From assembly GCA_045046885.1 (NCBI GenBank), contig JASFYX010000004.1, forward strand, positions 1-64,000: a stretch of DNA of 64,000 nt. The letters are read 5' to 3'. The notes below the pieces were generated by a model. The model was not told the origin of the DNA, did no database searches, and was given only the letters and a program-made list of their open reading frames with translations. This document shows positions 34,923 to 43,872 of this stretch, piece by piece; within the stretch, counting starts at the first letter, position 1, and every line of letters starts with the position of its first letter. A program made the translations under genes and the position numbers. This DNA is from CG1-02-35-72 sp045046885. Lineage in GTDB: Bacteria > Bacteroidota > Bacteroidia > Flavobacteriales > Flavobacteriaceae.

Positions 34923-36002
34923 TTGAAAGTATTACATATAATAGATTCTTTAAGTGTTGGTGGTTCAGAAAATGTGGCTGTAAATTTGACAAATGCTTTA
35001 GCAAATTATAACATAGAAACTTTTTTATGTGTGACAAGAAAAGAAGGTGTCTTAAAACAAAGTGTTGATAAAAAGGTTAATTATTTTTTTTTAGATAGAA
35101 CAAAAATAATTGACATTAAGGCTTTTGAAAAATTGAGAAAATATATTATTGAGAATAATATTACTGTAATCCATGCACATACAACATCATCTTTTATAGG
35201 TTTTATCATAAAACTAACAACAAAAAAAACAGTCTTAATTTGGCATAACCACACAGGAGCCTATGTTAAATTAAAGGGGTTTAAATTGTTAATACTTAAA
35301 CTGATTTCTTTTTATTTTGACGCCATTGTAAATGTGAGTAAAACTTTAAATGAGTGGACTTTAAAGAATTTAAATTCAAAGAATAACTTTTACGTACCAA
35401 ACTTCGCCTATTTTTCTAATGATAGCCAAAAAACTAAATTAAAAGGAATTACAGGTAAGCGTATTGTTTGTGTTGCGGGTTTAAGACCCGAAAAAGATCA
35501 TATTACTTTGTTTAAATCATTTAATTTGTTTTTGAAAGATAATCAAGATTGGACACTTCACATTATAGGAAAGGATTATAAAGACACGTATTCTGAAGAA
35601 CTTTACAAGTTTATAACCGAAAATAACTTAGAAAAAGTAGTATTTTTTTATGGAGAATGTCGTGATATTAAAAATGTTTTGAGTCAGGCCACTATTGCCG
35701 TATTGTCATCAATTTCAGAAGGGTTACCCATATCATTATTAGAATACGGATTGTTAAAATTACCTGTTATATGTACCGATGTGGGTGAGTGTGGACAGGT
35801 AATTAAACACAATGAGTCGGGATATTTAACAAAACCAAAAAACGAAATAGAATTTGCCTCTTATTTGAGTAAATTAGCCAATTCTAAGGATAGTAGGATT
35901 AAATTTGGAGATATCTTAAATAGAGATATAAATTTGTGTTATTCAAAAGAAACCGTTATTCGAGATTTAATAAATATTTATAATATTGTTTACAAACGCT
36001 AA
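34923..36002 (+). CDS. Family 4 glycosyltransferase
   Basis: A 359-residue GT-B enzyme. The N terminus is VLHIIDSLSVGGSENVAVNL, followed by ENNITVIHAHTTSSFIGF and IWHNHTGAYVK; the donor domain has IVCVAGLRPEKDHITLFKSF and SISEGLPISLLEYGLLKLPV with E-x7-E. It starts with TTG at 34923 (the core of the first strand begins right there and no ATG is available). The stop overlaps the following membrane-protein gene by 17 nt. Confidence 0.9.
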   Translation: MKVLHIIDSLSVGGSENVAVNLTNALANYNIETFLCVTRKEGVLKQSVDKKVNYFFLDRTKIIDIKAFEKLRKYIIENNITVIHAHTTSSFIGFIIKLTTKKTVLIWHNHTGAYVKLKGFKLLILKLISFYFDAIVNVSKTLNEWTLKNLNSKNNFYVPNFAYFSNDSQKTKLKGITGKRIVCVAGLRPEKDHITLFKSFNLFLKDNQDWTLHIIGKDYKDTYSEELYKFITENNLEKVVFFYGECRDIKNVLSQATIAVLSSISEGLPISLLEYGLLKLPVICTDVGECGQVIKHNESGYLTKPKNEIEFASYLSKLANSKDSRIKFGDILNRDINLCYSKETVIRDLINIYNIVYKR

Positions 36003-37329
36003 ATACGTAAGACTTTTTGCTATTATAGTACACCTTGTTTTGGGATTTTTAATTGTATTCCAAGTGGTAGCCATGGCCTATAGTTATATAATTTTAATTA
36101 TAGGTTTTGTTATGATTGTTAGCAGTTCAAATAAAAATGAAGAGGTGGCTATGTGGACAGCTTATTTGGTAGGGAGTGAAGTCTTTTTGCGTATGACCAA
36201 AGGATTATTCTTTTACGAAATGAATAAATACGCTGTTATAGTTTTTATGTTAATTGGGCTATTTGTAGAAAAAAGAAGGCATAGCGTACCACCCATTTAT
36301 TTTTTATATCTCTTGTTATTGCTTTTGGGTATTGTTTTTACAAATGTGCCGTTTGGCGTTTCGTTAAGACGCGTAATAGCCTTTAATCTAAGTGGTCCAT
36401 TTTTATTAGGCATAGCTGCTTTATATTTTTACAAGAGAACAATTACAAGAGAACAATTGTTTAGGTTACTATATTATTTGTTACTTCCTATTTTTTCTAT
36501 GGTTGCTTTTATGTATTTTAAAACACCCGATTTTAAAGAAATTAATTTTGGAGGAGTTGCCATTGCCGAAACATCAGGAGGTTTTGGTCCTAATCAAGTA
36601 GCCACAATTATAGGTTTTGCCATTTTTGCTATTGCTGCTTTTTTATTTCTTAAAGAACGTTTAACAGGATTTAGGTTCATAGATATTTTTATTTTAATTT
36701 ATTTTACTTATAGGGGGTTTTTAACCTTTTCTAGAGGAGGTATGATTGCGGGTGGTGTAGCAATTGTTATATTTTCTGTCCTTTTAATTTTGGGAGGAAG
36801 AAATAAATTGGTTAATCTATTTAAATATACTGTAATAATGTCATTTATGGTGTTGGGGATATGGCTCTATACTTCTGATGTTACAGGAGGAATGATAGAA
36901 AACCGCTATGCCGGTAAAAATGCAAGAGGTGTTAAAAAGAAAGATATATCTGCCGGAAGAATAAATATTTTTCAAGCACAATTGGCTGCCTTTTACAGTA
37001 ATCCATTAGTAGGAGTAGGAGTTGGAGGAAGTAAATACTTTCATGAAAACGGTATAAAAAGCGATACTGCCCATGATGAAATAGGTAGGTTGATTGCCGA
37101 ACATGGATTGGTAGGAATTTTTCTCCTTATAATACTTTTAACAGCACCATTACCGCATATTCTAAGCCAAGAGTATATTACTAGAGCCTTTTTGGTTGCA
37201 TTTTATCTTTTTTGGTTTTTAACAATAAATCATTCAGCTATGCGCGTTGCCTTTCCAGGATGGATATACGGACTGAGTTTAATTCAATTAATTGACACCG
37301 AAGAAGAAGACTATGAGGAAACAGATTAA
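35986..37329 (+). CDS. O-antigen ligase/polymerase family protein (Wzy_C domain)
   Basis: A 447-residue inner-membrane protein with ten or more hydrophobic helices. The large periplasmic loop has the Wzy_C features: TYRGFLTFSRGGMIAGG before it, NPLVGVGVGGSKYFHEN and TAHDEIGRLIAEHGLVG, including the His-Asp-Glu segment common to WaaL ligases and Wzy polymerases. It either polymerises repeat units or ligates the glycan to its acceptor. No Wzx flippase is visible and an ABC exporter is present, so a ligase role is as likely as a polymerase role. The proposed start is TTG at 35986, overlapping the previous gene by 17 nt; a later start would remove the first helix. Confidence 0.88.
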   Translation: MFTNAKYVRLFAIIVHLVLGFLIVFQVVAMAYSYIILIIGFVMIVSSSNKNEEVAMWTAYLVGSEVFLRMTKGLFFYEMNKYAVIVFMLIGLFVEKRRHSVPPIYFLYLLLLLLGIVFTNVPFGVSLRRVIAFNLSGPFLLGIAALYFYKRTITREQLFRLLYYLLLPIFSMVAFMYFKTPDFKEINFGGVAIAETSGGFGPNQVATIIGFAIFAIAAFLFLKERLTGFRFIDIFILIYFTYRGFLTFSRGGMIAGGVAIVIFSVLLILGGRNKLVNLFKYTVIMSFMVLGIWLYTSDVTGGMIENRYAGKNARGVKKKDISAGRINIFQAQLAAFYSNPLVGVGVGGSKYFHENGIKSDTAHDEIGRLIAEHGLVGIFLLIILLTAPLPHILSQEYITRAFLVAFYLFWFLTINHSAMRVAFPGWIYGLSLIQLIDTEEEDYEETD

Positions 37330-38332
37330 TATTTTATACGTTGGTAACGACTTAACCTTAAAAACAGGTTATAATTCTACTATTGCTGTTTTAAGTAAAT
37401 TGTTAATGGAAAACTTTCAAGTAAAAGTTGTTTCTAATAAGCAAAATAAATTCCAACGTTTGTTAGATATGTGTCTTACTGTTATTAAACGTAGAAATAA
37501 AACAGATTATATATTAATAGATACTTTTAGTACTTCAAATTTTTACTTTGCTTTAATTGTGTCACAATTGGCACGTTTATTTAATATTAAATACATCCCT
37601 ATTCTACACGGAGGTAATTTACCTTATAGGCTAGAACGTTCTAAGTGGTTGTCAAATAAAATATTTTTATATTCTTATGCCAATGTAGCACCTTCACACT
37701 ATTTAAAAAATGCTTTTCAAAATAAAGGATTTGGGGTGATTTTTATTCCAAATATTTTAACCATTTCAGATTATTCATTTAAATCAAGAAAAAGCATAAA
37801 ACCAAATTTACTATGGGTGCGTGCTTTCAATAAAACTTACAACCCTGTAATGGCAATAGAGGTGCTGAATCTGTTACGAGAACATTATCCTGAAGCTAAA
37901 TTGTGTATGATAGGCCCTTTTAAAGACGCCTCTTATCAAGATGTTTTAGATAGAATAAAAAAGTATAATTTAGAAAACGGTATCGAAATCACAGGTGTTT
38001 TACCTAGACGTAAATGGCTCAAAAAATCTGCGGCTTATGACGTTTTTATAAATACAACCGATTTTGACAATACACCTGTAAGTGTAATGGAAGCTATGGC
38101 TTTAGGTTTACCTATTGTGAGTACGAATGCTGGCGGACTCCCTTTTTTAATTGATGATAAGAACGACGGTATTTTAGTCGATAAAAATGATGCCAAACAA
38201 ATGGTAAAAGAGATAGTAAAGCTACTCAAAAACCCATTGATTGCATATAAATTAGCTGCTGAAGCAAGAAAAAAAGCAGAGTCTTTTGATTGGGAAAATG
38301 TAAAGCAAAAATGGTATAGAGTAATAAAGTAA
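37313..38332 (+). CDS. Family 4 glycosyltransferase
   Basis: A 339-residue GT-B enzyme. It starts MRKQINILYVGNDLTLKTGY; YIPILHGGNLPYRLERSKW is the central HGG segment, NLLWVRAFNKTYNPVMAIEV the linker strand, and DVFINTTDFDNTPVSVMEAM then ALGLPIVSTNAGG the donor-binding region. The frame is open 21 nt upstream at a TTG, but the ATG at 37313 is chosen because it gives a usual N terminus; it overlaps the previous gene by 17 nt. Specificity unknown. Confidence 0.9.
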   Translation: MRKQINILYVGNDLTLKTGYNSTIAVLSKLLMENFQVKVVSNKQNKFQRLLDMCLTVIKRRNKTDYILIDTFSTSNFYFALIVSQLARLFNIKYIPILHGGNLPYRLERSKWLSNKIFLYSYANVAPSHYLKNAFQNKGFGVIFIPNILTISDYSFKSRKSIKPNLLWVRAFNKTYNPVMAIEVLNLLREHYPEAKLCMIGPFKDASYQDVLDRIKKYNLENGIEITGVLPRRKWLKKSAAYDVFINTTDFDNTPVSVMEAMALGLPIVSTNAGGLPFLIDDKNDGILVDKNDAKQMVKEIVKLLKNPLIAYKLAAEARKKAESFDWENVKQKWYRVIK

Positions 38333-38362
38333 CTTGATATTTAAGCATAATTAATTTCTATA

Positions 38363-39673
38363 ATGTCGTATTCAAAATTTATAAAAAAAATAGTTATCCC
38401 ATTAAGCGATATTATTTTTAATACACATTACTCAAAAAAAAATAAGTATTGGTGCAAGCTAGATTATTTATCAACCAAAGAATTACAACTTATTCAAGAG
38501 CGAAATTTAAAGGAATTATTGTTACATGCCAAAAACAAAACAAAATTCTATAAAAATATTTCCCTTAAGGGAGATAATCCGTATAAATGGCTCAAAAAAT
38601 TCCCAGTTTTAACAAAAGATGTTGTTAGAAATGAAGAAGATAGCTTGTTGACACAGCCAATGACTAAATTAATTAAATTTTGCAGTAGCGGATCTTCAGG
38701 CGTGCAGACTTGTGTATATGTGTCTAAATCTGAATTAGTGAGTAATAGAGCCATACTTATGCATTTATGGGAATGGAGCGGCTATAGAATAGGTCAACCT
38801 ATTATTCAAACGGGGATTACACCTAGCAGAGGATTTTTAAAAACTTTAAAAGATATTTTTCTGAAGACTATTTATATCGATGCTTTTGCCCATTCGGAGG
38901 TACAAATTTTGAAAGTTTTAAAAAAAATACAAGGGAAAAGTTATACAATAGCAGGTTATGCATCATCATTAAATTTTATAGCACAAGTAGCTATAAATAA
39001 TGACTTGACAACAGATTTAAAAGCCGTTATCAGTTTGGGAGATAAACTTTTTAGCCATTATAAAACAAATATTATAAAAGCCTTTAACTGTAAAGTTTAT
39101 GATACTTATGGCTCTAATGAAGGCTTTATGATTGGAGCCCAAAAAGATTTAGATTATTATTATATTTTTTCGCCACATGTATATGTAGAAATAGTAGATG
39201 ATGCTTTTAATCCTGTACCCGATGGTACTATGGGTAATATTTTAGTCACCAGACTAGATGGGTACGCTATGCCTATGATTCGTTACCGATTAGGCGATTT
39301 GGGTATTATGTTACCAAAAGAAAAGTATCCCAAGGATAGGGAGTTTAACTATCCGTTGCTACAGCAAATAGTAGGACGTGAAACCGATGTTGTGAAAACG
39401 CAAAACGGAAAAACATTAGTAGTGCATTCTTTTACGGGGATTTTTGAACATATTCCCGGAATTAAGCAGTTTAAAGTAATTCAGAAGAATTTAAAAGGAA
39501 TAGATATAGAAATAGTAAAAGGCAGTACTTTTACCGAAGCCGATATAGAAAAAGCTACACAAATGCTCCAAAAGTATATTGAAGATACAAAGTTTAAGAT
39601 TAATTATAAATATGTTGAGAATATTGCACCTTCAAAATCGGGAAAACCACAGATGATAGAATCAAAATTGTAA
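38363..39673 (+). CDS. CapK/PaaK-like AMP-binding enzyme
   Basis: A 436-residue member of the adenylate-forming family related to phenylacetate-CoA ligase and to CapK of capsule clusters. The ATP phosphate-binding segment is FCSSGSSGVQTCVYVSKSEL (about residues 109-128). Further motifs are VYDTYGSNEGFMIGAQ (aromatic adenine contact), PMIRYRLGDLGIML (Asp of the ribose site) and IVGRETDVVKTQNGKTLVVH. The C-terminal subdomain is present, so it could be active. CapK-type proteins may activate a carboxylic acid for attachment to a sugar or act on uronic acids, but no reaction is established. It starts 30 nt after the preceding glycosyltransferase, one of the widest gaps in the locus. Confidence 0.87.
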   Translation: MSYSKFIKKIVIPLSDIIFNTHYSKKNKYWCKLDYLSTKELQLIQERNLKELLLHAKNKTKFYKNISLKGDNPYKWLKKFPVLTKDVVRNEEDSLLTQPMTKLIKFCSSGSSGVQTCVYVSKSELVSNRAILMHLWEWSGYRIGQPIIQTGITPSRGFLKTLKDIFLKTIYIDAFAHSEVQILKVLKKIQGKSYTIAGYASSLNFIAQVAINNDLTTDLKAVISLGDKLFSHYKTNIIKAFNCKVYDTYGSNEGFMIGAQKDLDYYYIFSPHVYVEIVDDAFNPVPDGTMGNILVTRLDGYAMPMIRYRLGDLGIMLPKEKYPKDREFNYPLLQQIVGRETDVVKTQNGKTLVVHSFTGIFEHIPGIKQFKVIQKNLKGIDIEIVKGSTFTEADIEKATQMLQKYIEDTKFKINYKYVENIAPSKSGKPQMIESKL

Positions 39674-39674
39674 G

Positions 39675-40889
39675 ATGAGCAAAATTATTTGGGTTATAAA
39701 TCAAACGGCAGGAACCTTAGAGTCGGGTTGGGGTGAACGTCATTTTATGTTGGCTAAACGTTGGGTTGCAGAAGGCTATGATGTCAAAATAATATCGGGT
39801 TCATACAATCATCTGTTTAAAAATCAACCTAAAGTATCAAATAAGACATTTACATTTGAAGAGGTTGAAAAAGGCATCACTTTTTGTTGGATAAAAACAC
39901 CAGTATATCATGATGGTGGCTATCGCAAGTTTTGGAGCAATTTTATTTTTATGCTTAAACTTTTTTTTGTTCCTGTAAAGAAAATAGGAAAACCCGAAGT
40001 TATAATTGTCTCTTCAATGCCCATATTTCCTGTAATAAACGGTTACATATTTAAAAAGAGGTTTAAAGTAAAAAAGCTCATTTTTGAGATTAGAGATTTA
40101 TGGCCACTAACGCCTATTCATCTTAAAGGTTATTCTAAAAAACATCCCTTAATACTTATTTTGACTTTTTTAGAAAAGTTTGCTTATAAGAAATCCGATT
40201 ATATAGTTTCCCTATTACCCAATGCAGCACCCTACATAAATGCCCTTTCGCAAAAACCTGAAAAATTTAAATGGATTCCAAATGGAATTGATGAGAATTA
40301 CTTAATCTCAGAACCCTTAGATAAGGAAACTTCAGCTCAAATACCTAAAAATAAATTCATTATTGGTTATACAGGTACTATGGGTATGGCCAATGCCTTA
40401 GAATATTTTATAGAAGCCTCATCGCTTATGCAAGATAAGAAAGACATTCATTTTGTATTGGTAGGTGATGGCTATTTAAAAGCAACACTGCAAAAGCAAA
40501 CAGCACAACAGCACAATATAACATTTATAAACAAAATTTCTAAAGCACAGGTACAAACTGCTTTGACTTTTTTTGATATTTGTTTTATCGGACGTAATGA
40601 TGTACCATTGTTTGACTACGGCGTGTCTTCTAATAAATACTTTGACTATATGCTGGCTAAAAAACCTGTTTTAGTGTCTTCAAACAAAATAAAAGATCCG
40701 GTAGAACTGTCGGGTTGTGGTATTATAGTTAAACCCGAAAATGGCAAGGCTATAGCCAATGGTATAACTGAGTTTTTTAAAATGGATTTTCAAAGTAGGG
40801 TAAATATAGGGCTAAAAGGTTATAAGTATGTCAAAAAATACCATAATTTTACAGCGTTAAGTAATAAATACTTACCTTTATTTAAATAA
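39675..40889 (+). CDS. Family 4 glycosyltransferase, WbuB-like
   Basis: A 404-residue GT-B enzyme. It has ESGWGERHFMLAKRWVAEGY, VIIVSSMPIFPVINGYIF, KLIFEIRDLWPLTPIHLKGY, which is the EIRDLWP signature of WbuB/WcaI-like fucosamine-type transferases, and IIGYTGTMGMANALEYFIEA, VPLFDYGVSSNKYFDYMLAK in the C-terminal domain. Enzymes of this type often add the second sugar to an undecaprenyl-diphosphate-linked first sugar. Its gene lies directly before the large initiating transferase, fitting that role. Confidence 0.9.
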   Translation: MSKIIWVINQTAGTLESGWGERHFMLAKRWVAEGYDVKIISGSYNHLFKNQPKVSNKTFTFEEVEKGITFCWIKTPVYHDGGYRKFWSNFIFMLKLFFVPVKKIGKPEVIIVSSMPIFPVINGYIFKKRFKVKKLIFEIRDLWPLTPIHLKGYSKKHPLILILTFLEKFAYKKSDYIVSLLPNAAPYINALSQKPEKFKWIPNGIDENYLISEPLDKETSAQIPKNKFIIGYTGTMGMANALEYFIEASSLMQDKKDIHFVLVGDGYLKATLQKQTAQQHNITFINKISKAQVQTALTFFDICFIGRNDVPLFDYGVSSNKYFDYMLAKKPVLVSSNKIKDPVELSGCGIIVKPENGKAIANGITEFFKMDFQSRVNIGLKGYKYVKKYHNFTALSNKYLPLFK

Positions 40890-42278
40890 ATGACCAAAAA
40901 GAAAAAACATATTAATATATCAGAGCGTTTACTTTTATTACGCTTGTTTGATGTTGTTTCTGCACTTTTAGGATTATTTGTTATATCGCATTACTTTGAT
41001 TTTAATTATATAAATAGTTATAATGAAAACTTTATGTCTTGGGCTATCACCCTTTCTGTTTATATTTTGTTTTTCGGACAGATATTTGAAATGTATAGAC
41101 TTAAAATAGCGAGTGATAGTTTTCTGGTTTTTCGCAGTATTTTTGCAACCACATTGGTTACTACTGTAATTTTTATTTTTACGCCCTATGTTGCACCAGA
41201 ACTACCAACAAAACGTATCCATATATTATATTTATACTTAGGTATTTTTATACCTATAATGCTTTGGCGTTTTGCTTATATATTGCTCATTTTTACACCT
41301 AAATACTTTAAAGATATACTCATTTTAGGAGAAAGTAAAAGTGTTGGTAGAGTCATTGATTTATTACTAGAAAACGCTCCTGAAAATTATATTGTTGGCT
41401 ATTTTTCTGATAAAGAAATAAAAAAACAAAATGAAATAGCATTTTTTGATAAAAATAAAATAGAATTATTAGAAATAGTAGAAAAACATCATGTTACTGA
41501 AATTATAGTAACAGATAGATTAAATTTCGAAAAATCGAATAAAATTAATAATGAACTAATCCAGTTATTTGAACAAGGTGTCGCTATAAAAAATATTGAA
41601 AATTATTACGAGGAAATCATGTCTTGTGTCCCAAGACGTCATTTAACCGAAGATTTTTATAAAAATATTTCATTCAGTAAAACCCATGAAAACAGATTTT
41701 ATTTAGGTTTGTCACGAATTGGCGATATTGTTTTTTCAATTCTTGGACTTCTATTTACACTTTTATTGATTCCCTTAATTTTGTTGGGAAACCTTATTGC
41801 AAACAGAGGGGCATTGTTTTATACACAAGATAGGGTAGGGTTGAAAGGGAAAGTATTTAAAATCATAAAGTTTAGAAGTATGGTTAAAGATGCTGAGAAA
41901 AATGGTGCTGTGTGGGCTGAAACGAATGATGTCAGGGCAACACCTTTTGGGAAAGTTTTAAGGCGCATGCGATTTGATGAATTGCCCCAGTTTTATAATG
42001 TTTTAAGAGGCCAAATGGCCTTAATAGGGCCACGACCCGAGAGACCCGAATTTGTGAAAAAACTATCTAAAAAAATACCCCTTTTTGAAATACGTCACGT
42101 TATAAAACCCGGTTTAACAGGATGGGCACAGGTAATGTACCCCTATGCCTCCTCTATAGAAGAACAACATAAAAAATTGCGATTCGATTTATTTTATATT
42201 AAAAACCGCAGTTTTTATCTCGATTTTAAGATAATAATAAAGACAATTAGTACGGTTTTATTTTTTAGAGGTCATTAA
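40890..42278 (+). CDS. Polyprenyl glycosylphosphotransferase (large WbaP-like initiating enzyme)
   Basis: A 462-residue integral membrane phosphoglycosyltransferase. Four N-terminal helices (about residues 12-125) lead to a Rossmann-like CoA-binding-like domain (ILILGESKSVGRVIDLLL), another helix near residue 275-300 and the catalytic domain with RVGLKGKVFKIIKFRSMVKD, RRMRFDELPQFYNVLRGQM (catalytic Asp-Glu), ALIGPRPERPEF and KPGLTGWAQV. It adds sugar 1-phosphate to undecaprenyl phosphate. A second, minimal enzyme of the same superfamily is at 5374, so two starter sugars or two glycans may be made. The gene ends the plus-strand run and overlaps lnt tail-to-tail by 14 nt without a terminator. 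Confidence 0.94.
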   Translation: MTKKKKHINISERLLLLRLFDVVSALLGLFVISHYFDFNYINSYNENFMSWAITLSVYILFFGQIFEMYRLKIASDSFLVFRSIFATTLVTTVIFIFTPYVAPELPTKRIHILYLYLGIFIPIMLWRFAYILLIFTPKYFKDILILGESKSVGRVIDLLLENAPENYIVGYFSDKEIKKQNEIAFFDKNKIELLEIVEKHHVTEIIVTDRLNFEKSNKINNELIQLFEQGVAIKNIENYYEEIMSCVPRRHLTEDFYKNISFSKTHENRFYLGLSRIGDIVFSILGLLFTLLLIPLILLGNLIANRGALFYTQDRVGLKGKVFKIIKFRSMVKDAEKNGAVWAETNDVRATPFGKVLRRMRFDELPQFYNVLRGQMALIGPRPERPEFVKKLSKKIPLFEIRHVIKPGLTGWAQVMYPYASSIEEQHKKLRFDLFYIKNRSFYLDFKIIIKTISTVLFFRGH

Positions 42279-43869
42279 TATTTGTTCTCTTTCTTAAAAA
42301 AATTGTTAAGAATAAAAGAATACTTAAAAATTGAGCTAATCTGGCTATATAATCGCCGTAGGAGTTGTAAAAAGTTTTCTCGTTATTTAAAGGTACAGTA
42401 GCTTTTATAAGACCCTTAACACCGTAATCTAAATGTTTGATAATATCCCCTTTTTGATTGATAACTGCAGAAACACCCGTATTAGCGGCACGTACCAAAC
42501 TACGTCTGTTTTCTATAGCTCTGAGTTTTGAAAGCATTAAATGTTGTTTATGACCCTGTGAGTTTTGCCACCAGCCATCGTTTGTAATGACAGCCAAGAA
42601 ATTGGCTCCGTTTCTTACAAAACCATTAATATACTCGCCATAAATAGATTCATAACATATAATTGGCGCCACATTTTGGTTATTAGTTTTAAAAACAGTT
42701 CTAATATTCTGTGTACCCAAAGAAGCTATAGTGCCGCCTAAATTAAGGAGCGCATCCCCTAAAATGGGTTGTAAAATATTTTTATAAGGAAACAATTCTA
42801 CACCAACAACTAATTTAGATTTATAATAAATCTGAGGTTTATTCTCAGCATTAATAAAAGCAGCACTATTATACATGTCGTACCAGCTATTTTGTGCATT
42901 TCTAAATTTATTAGCAGTAGGTGTGGGCTGATTAAAACTTTTGTATTGTTTATAAAAAGTATAACCGGCAATAAAATTTATATTGGGGTGTTTTTTTGTA
43001 AAACTTTTTAAAAGTTTGTAGGATTGCGCTTTAGCATAGTTACCCTGCAAAACGGGATTGGCAAACGTGGTTTCGGGCGCAATTATAAAATTTGTAGTGC
43101 TGTCTATAACTTCTTCGGCTTGTGCAATCAGATTTTTAGCTGTTTTTAAGTTTGAAATATTATATTTCTCTGTGTAAGGATCAACATTGGGTTGTAATAG
43201 GACTACATTTGTATATCCCTGAGAATTAATCTTGTAACTATGATAAATGTATAATGATGTATAAATACCGATAATGACTATTAAGACATTAATAAGTAAA
43301 CCTCTAATAAGTTGTTTGGTATCGCTATTGTTTGAATATTTTTTTAGCGCCAAGAAAATGCCAATATTAACGAGCCATATCCACAAAGTTCCTCCAAAAA
43401 TACCTGTGTATTCATACCATTGTATCCATTTGTGATTTAAAGAGAAACCATTTCCTAAATTAAGCCAAGGCCAAGAAAAATCCCAGTTTAAATGAAATTT
43501 TTCAAAACTTATCCAAAAGACTATTAAAAAGAAGAGTGCCTTTTTTTGAGTAGTTTTTAAAGCGACTTTATGATAAATAAAGAAAACTAGTGTCATCAAT
43601 AAAGAATTAACACCGATGGCGAAAAACATGCCGAATTTAGAAGCGTACCACAACCACCAAGTACTGATGCTGTTAAATAGTAAAAAAGTTAAGTAAGTCA
43701 GACCAAATAATTTAGTGCCACTTCTTTTAACAGGATGTTTTCTAAAAGAATTTTCGACAAACAATAACGGTACAAATCCTATAAAGAGTAAAATTGCAAA
43801 TCCGTAGGTAGGCCAAGAAAAGCCTAACAATAAACCCGATAAAATTGCTAATAGAAGATTTCTTTTCAC
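42265..43869 (-). CDS. lnt: Apolipoprotein N-acyltransferase
   Basis: A 534-residue inner-membrane enzyme that adds the third acyl chain to outer-membrane lipoproteins. An N-terminal membrane domain with several helices (residues 1-190) precedes a carbon-nitrogen hydrolase domain. Visible catalytic elements are IIAPETTFANPVL (Glu), YYKSKLVVGVELFPY (Lys) and APIICYESIYGEY (Cys), with AVITNDGWWQNSQGHKQHL after it. The length is usual. It overlaps the end of the polysaccharide operon by 14 nt in convergent orientation, so antisense read-through is possible. Confidence 0.95.
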   Translation of the reverse strand: MKRNLLLAILSGLLLGFSWPTYGFAILLFIGFVPLLFVENSFRKHPVKRSGTKLFGLTYLTFLLFNSISTWWLWYASKFGMFFAIGVNSLLMTLVFFIYHKVALKTTQKKALFFLIVFWISFEKFHLNWDFSWPWLNLGNGFSLNHKWIQWYEYTGIFGGTLWIWLVNIGIFLALKKYSNNSDTKQLIRGLLINVLIVIIGIYTSLYIYHSYKINSQGYTNVVLLQPNVDPYTEKYNISNLKTAKNLIAQAEEVIDSTTNFIIAPETTFANPVLQGNYAKAQSYKLLKSFTKKHPNINFIAGYTFYKQYKSFNQPTPTANKFRNAQNSWYDMYNSAAFINAENKPQIYYKSKLVVGVELFPYKNILQPILGDALLNLGGTIASLGTQNIRTVFKTNNQNVAPIICYESIYGEYINGFVRNGANFLAVITNDGWWQNSQGHKQHLMLSKLRAIENRRSLVRAANTGVSAVINQKGDIIKHLDYGVKGLIKATVPLNNEKTFYNSYGDYIARLAQFLSILLFLTIFLRKRTNINDL

Positions 43870-43872
43870 AGA

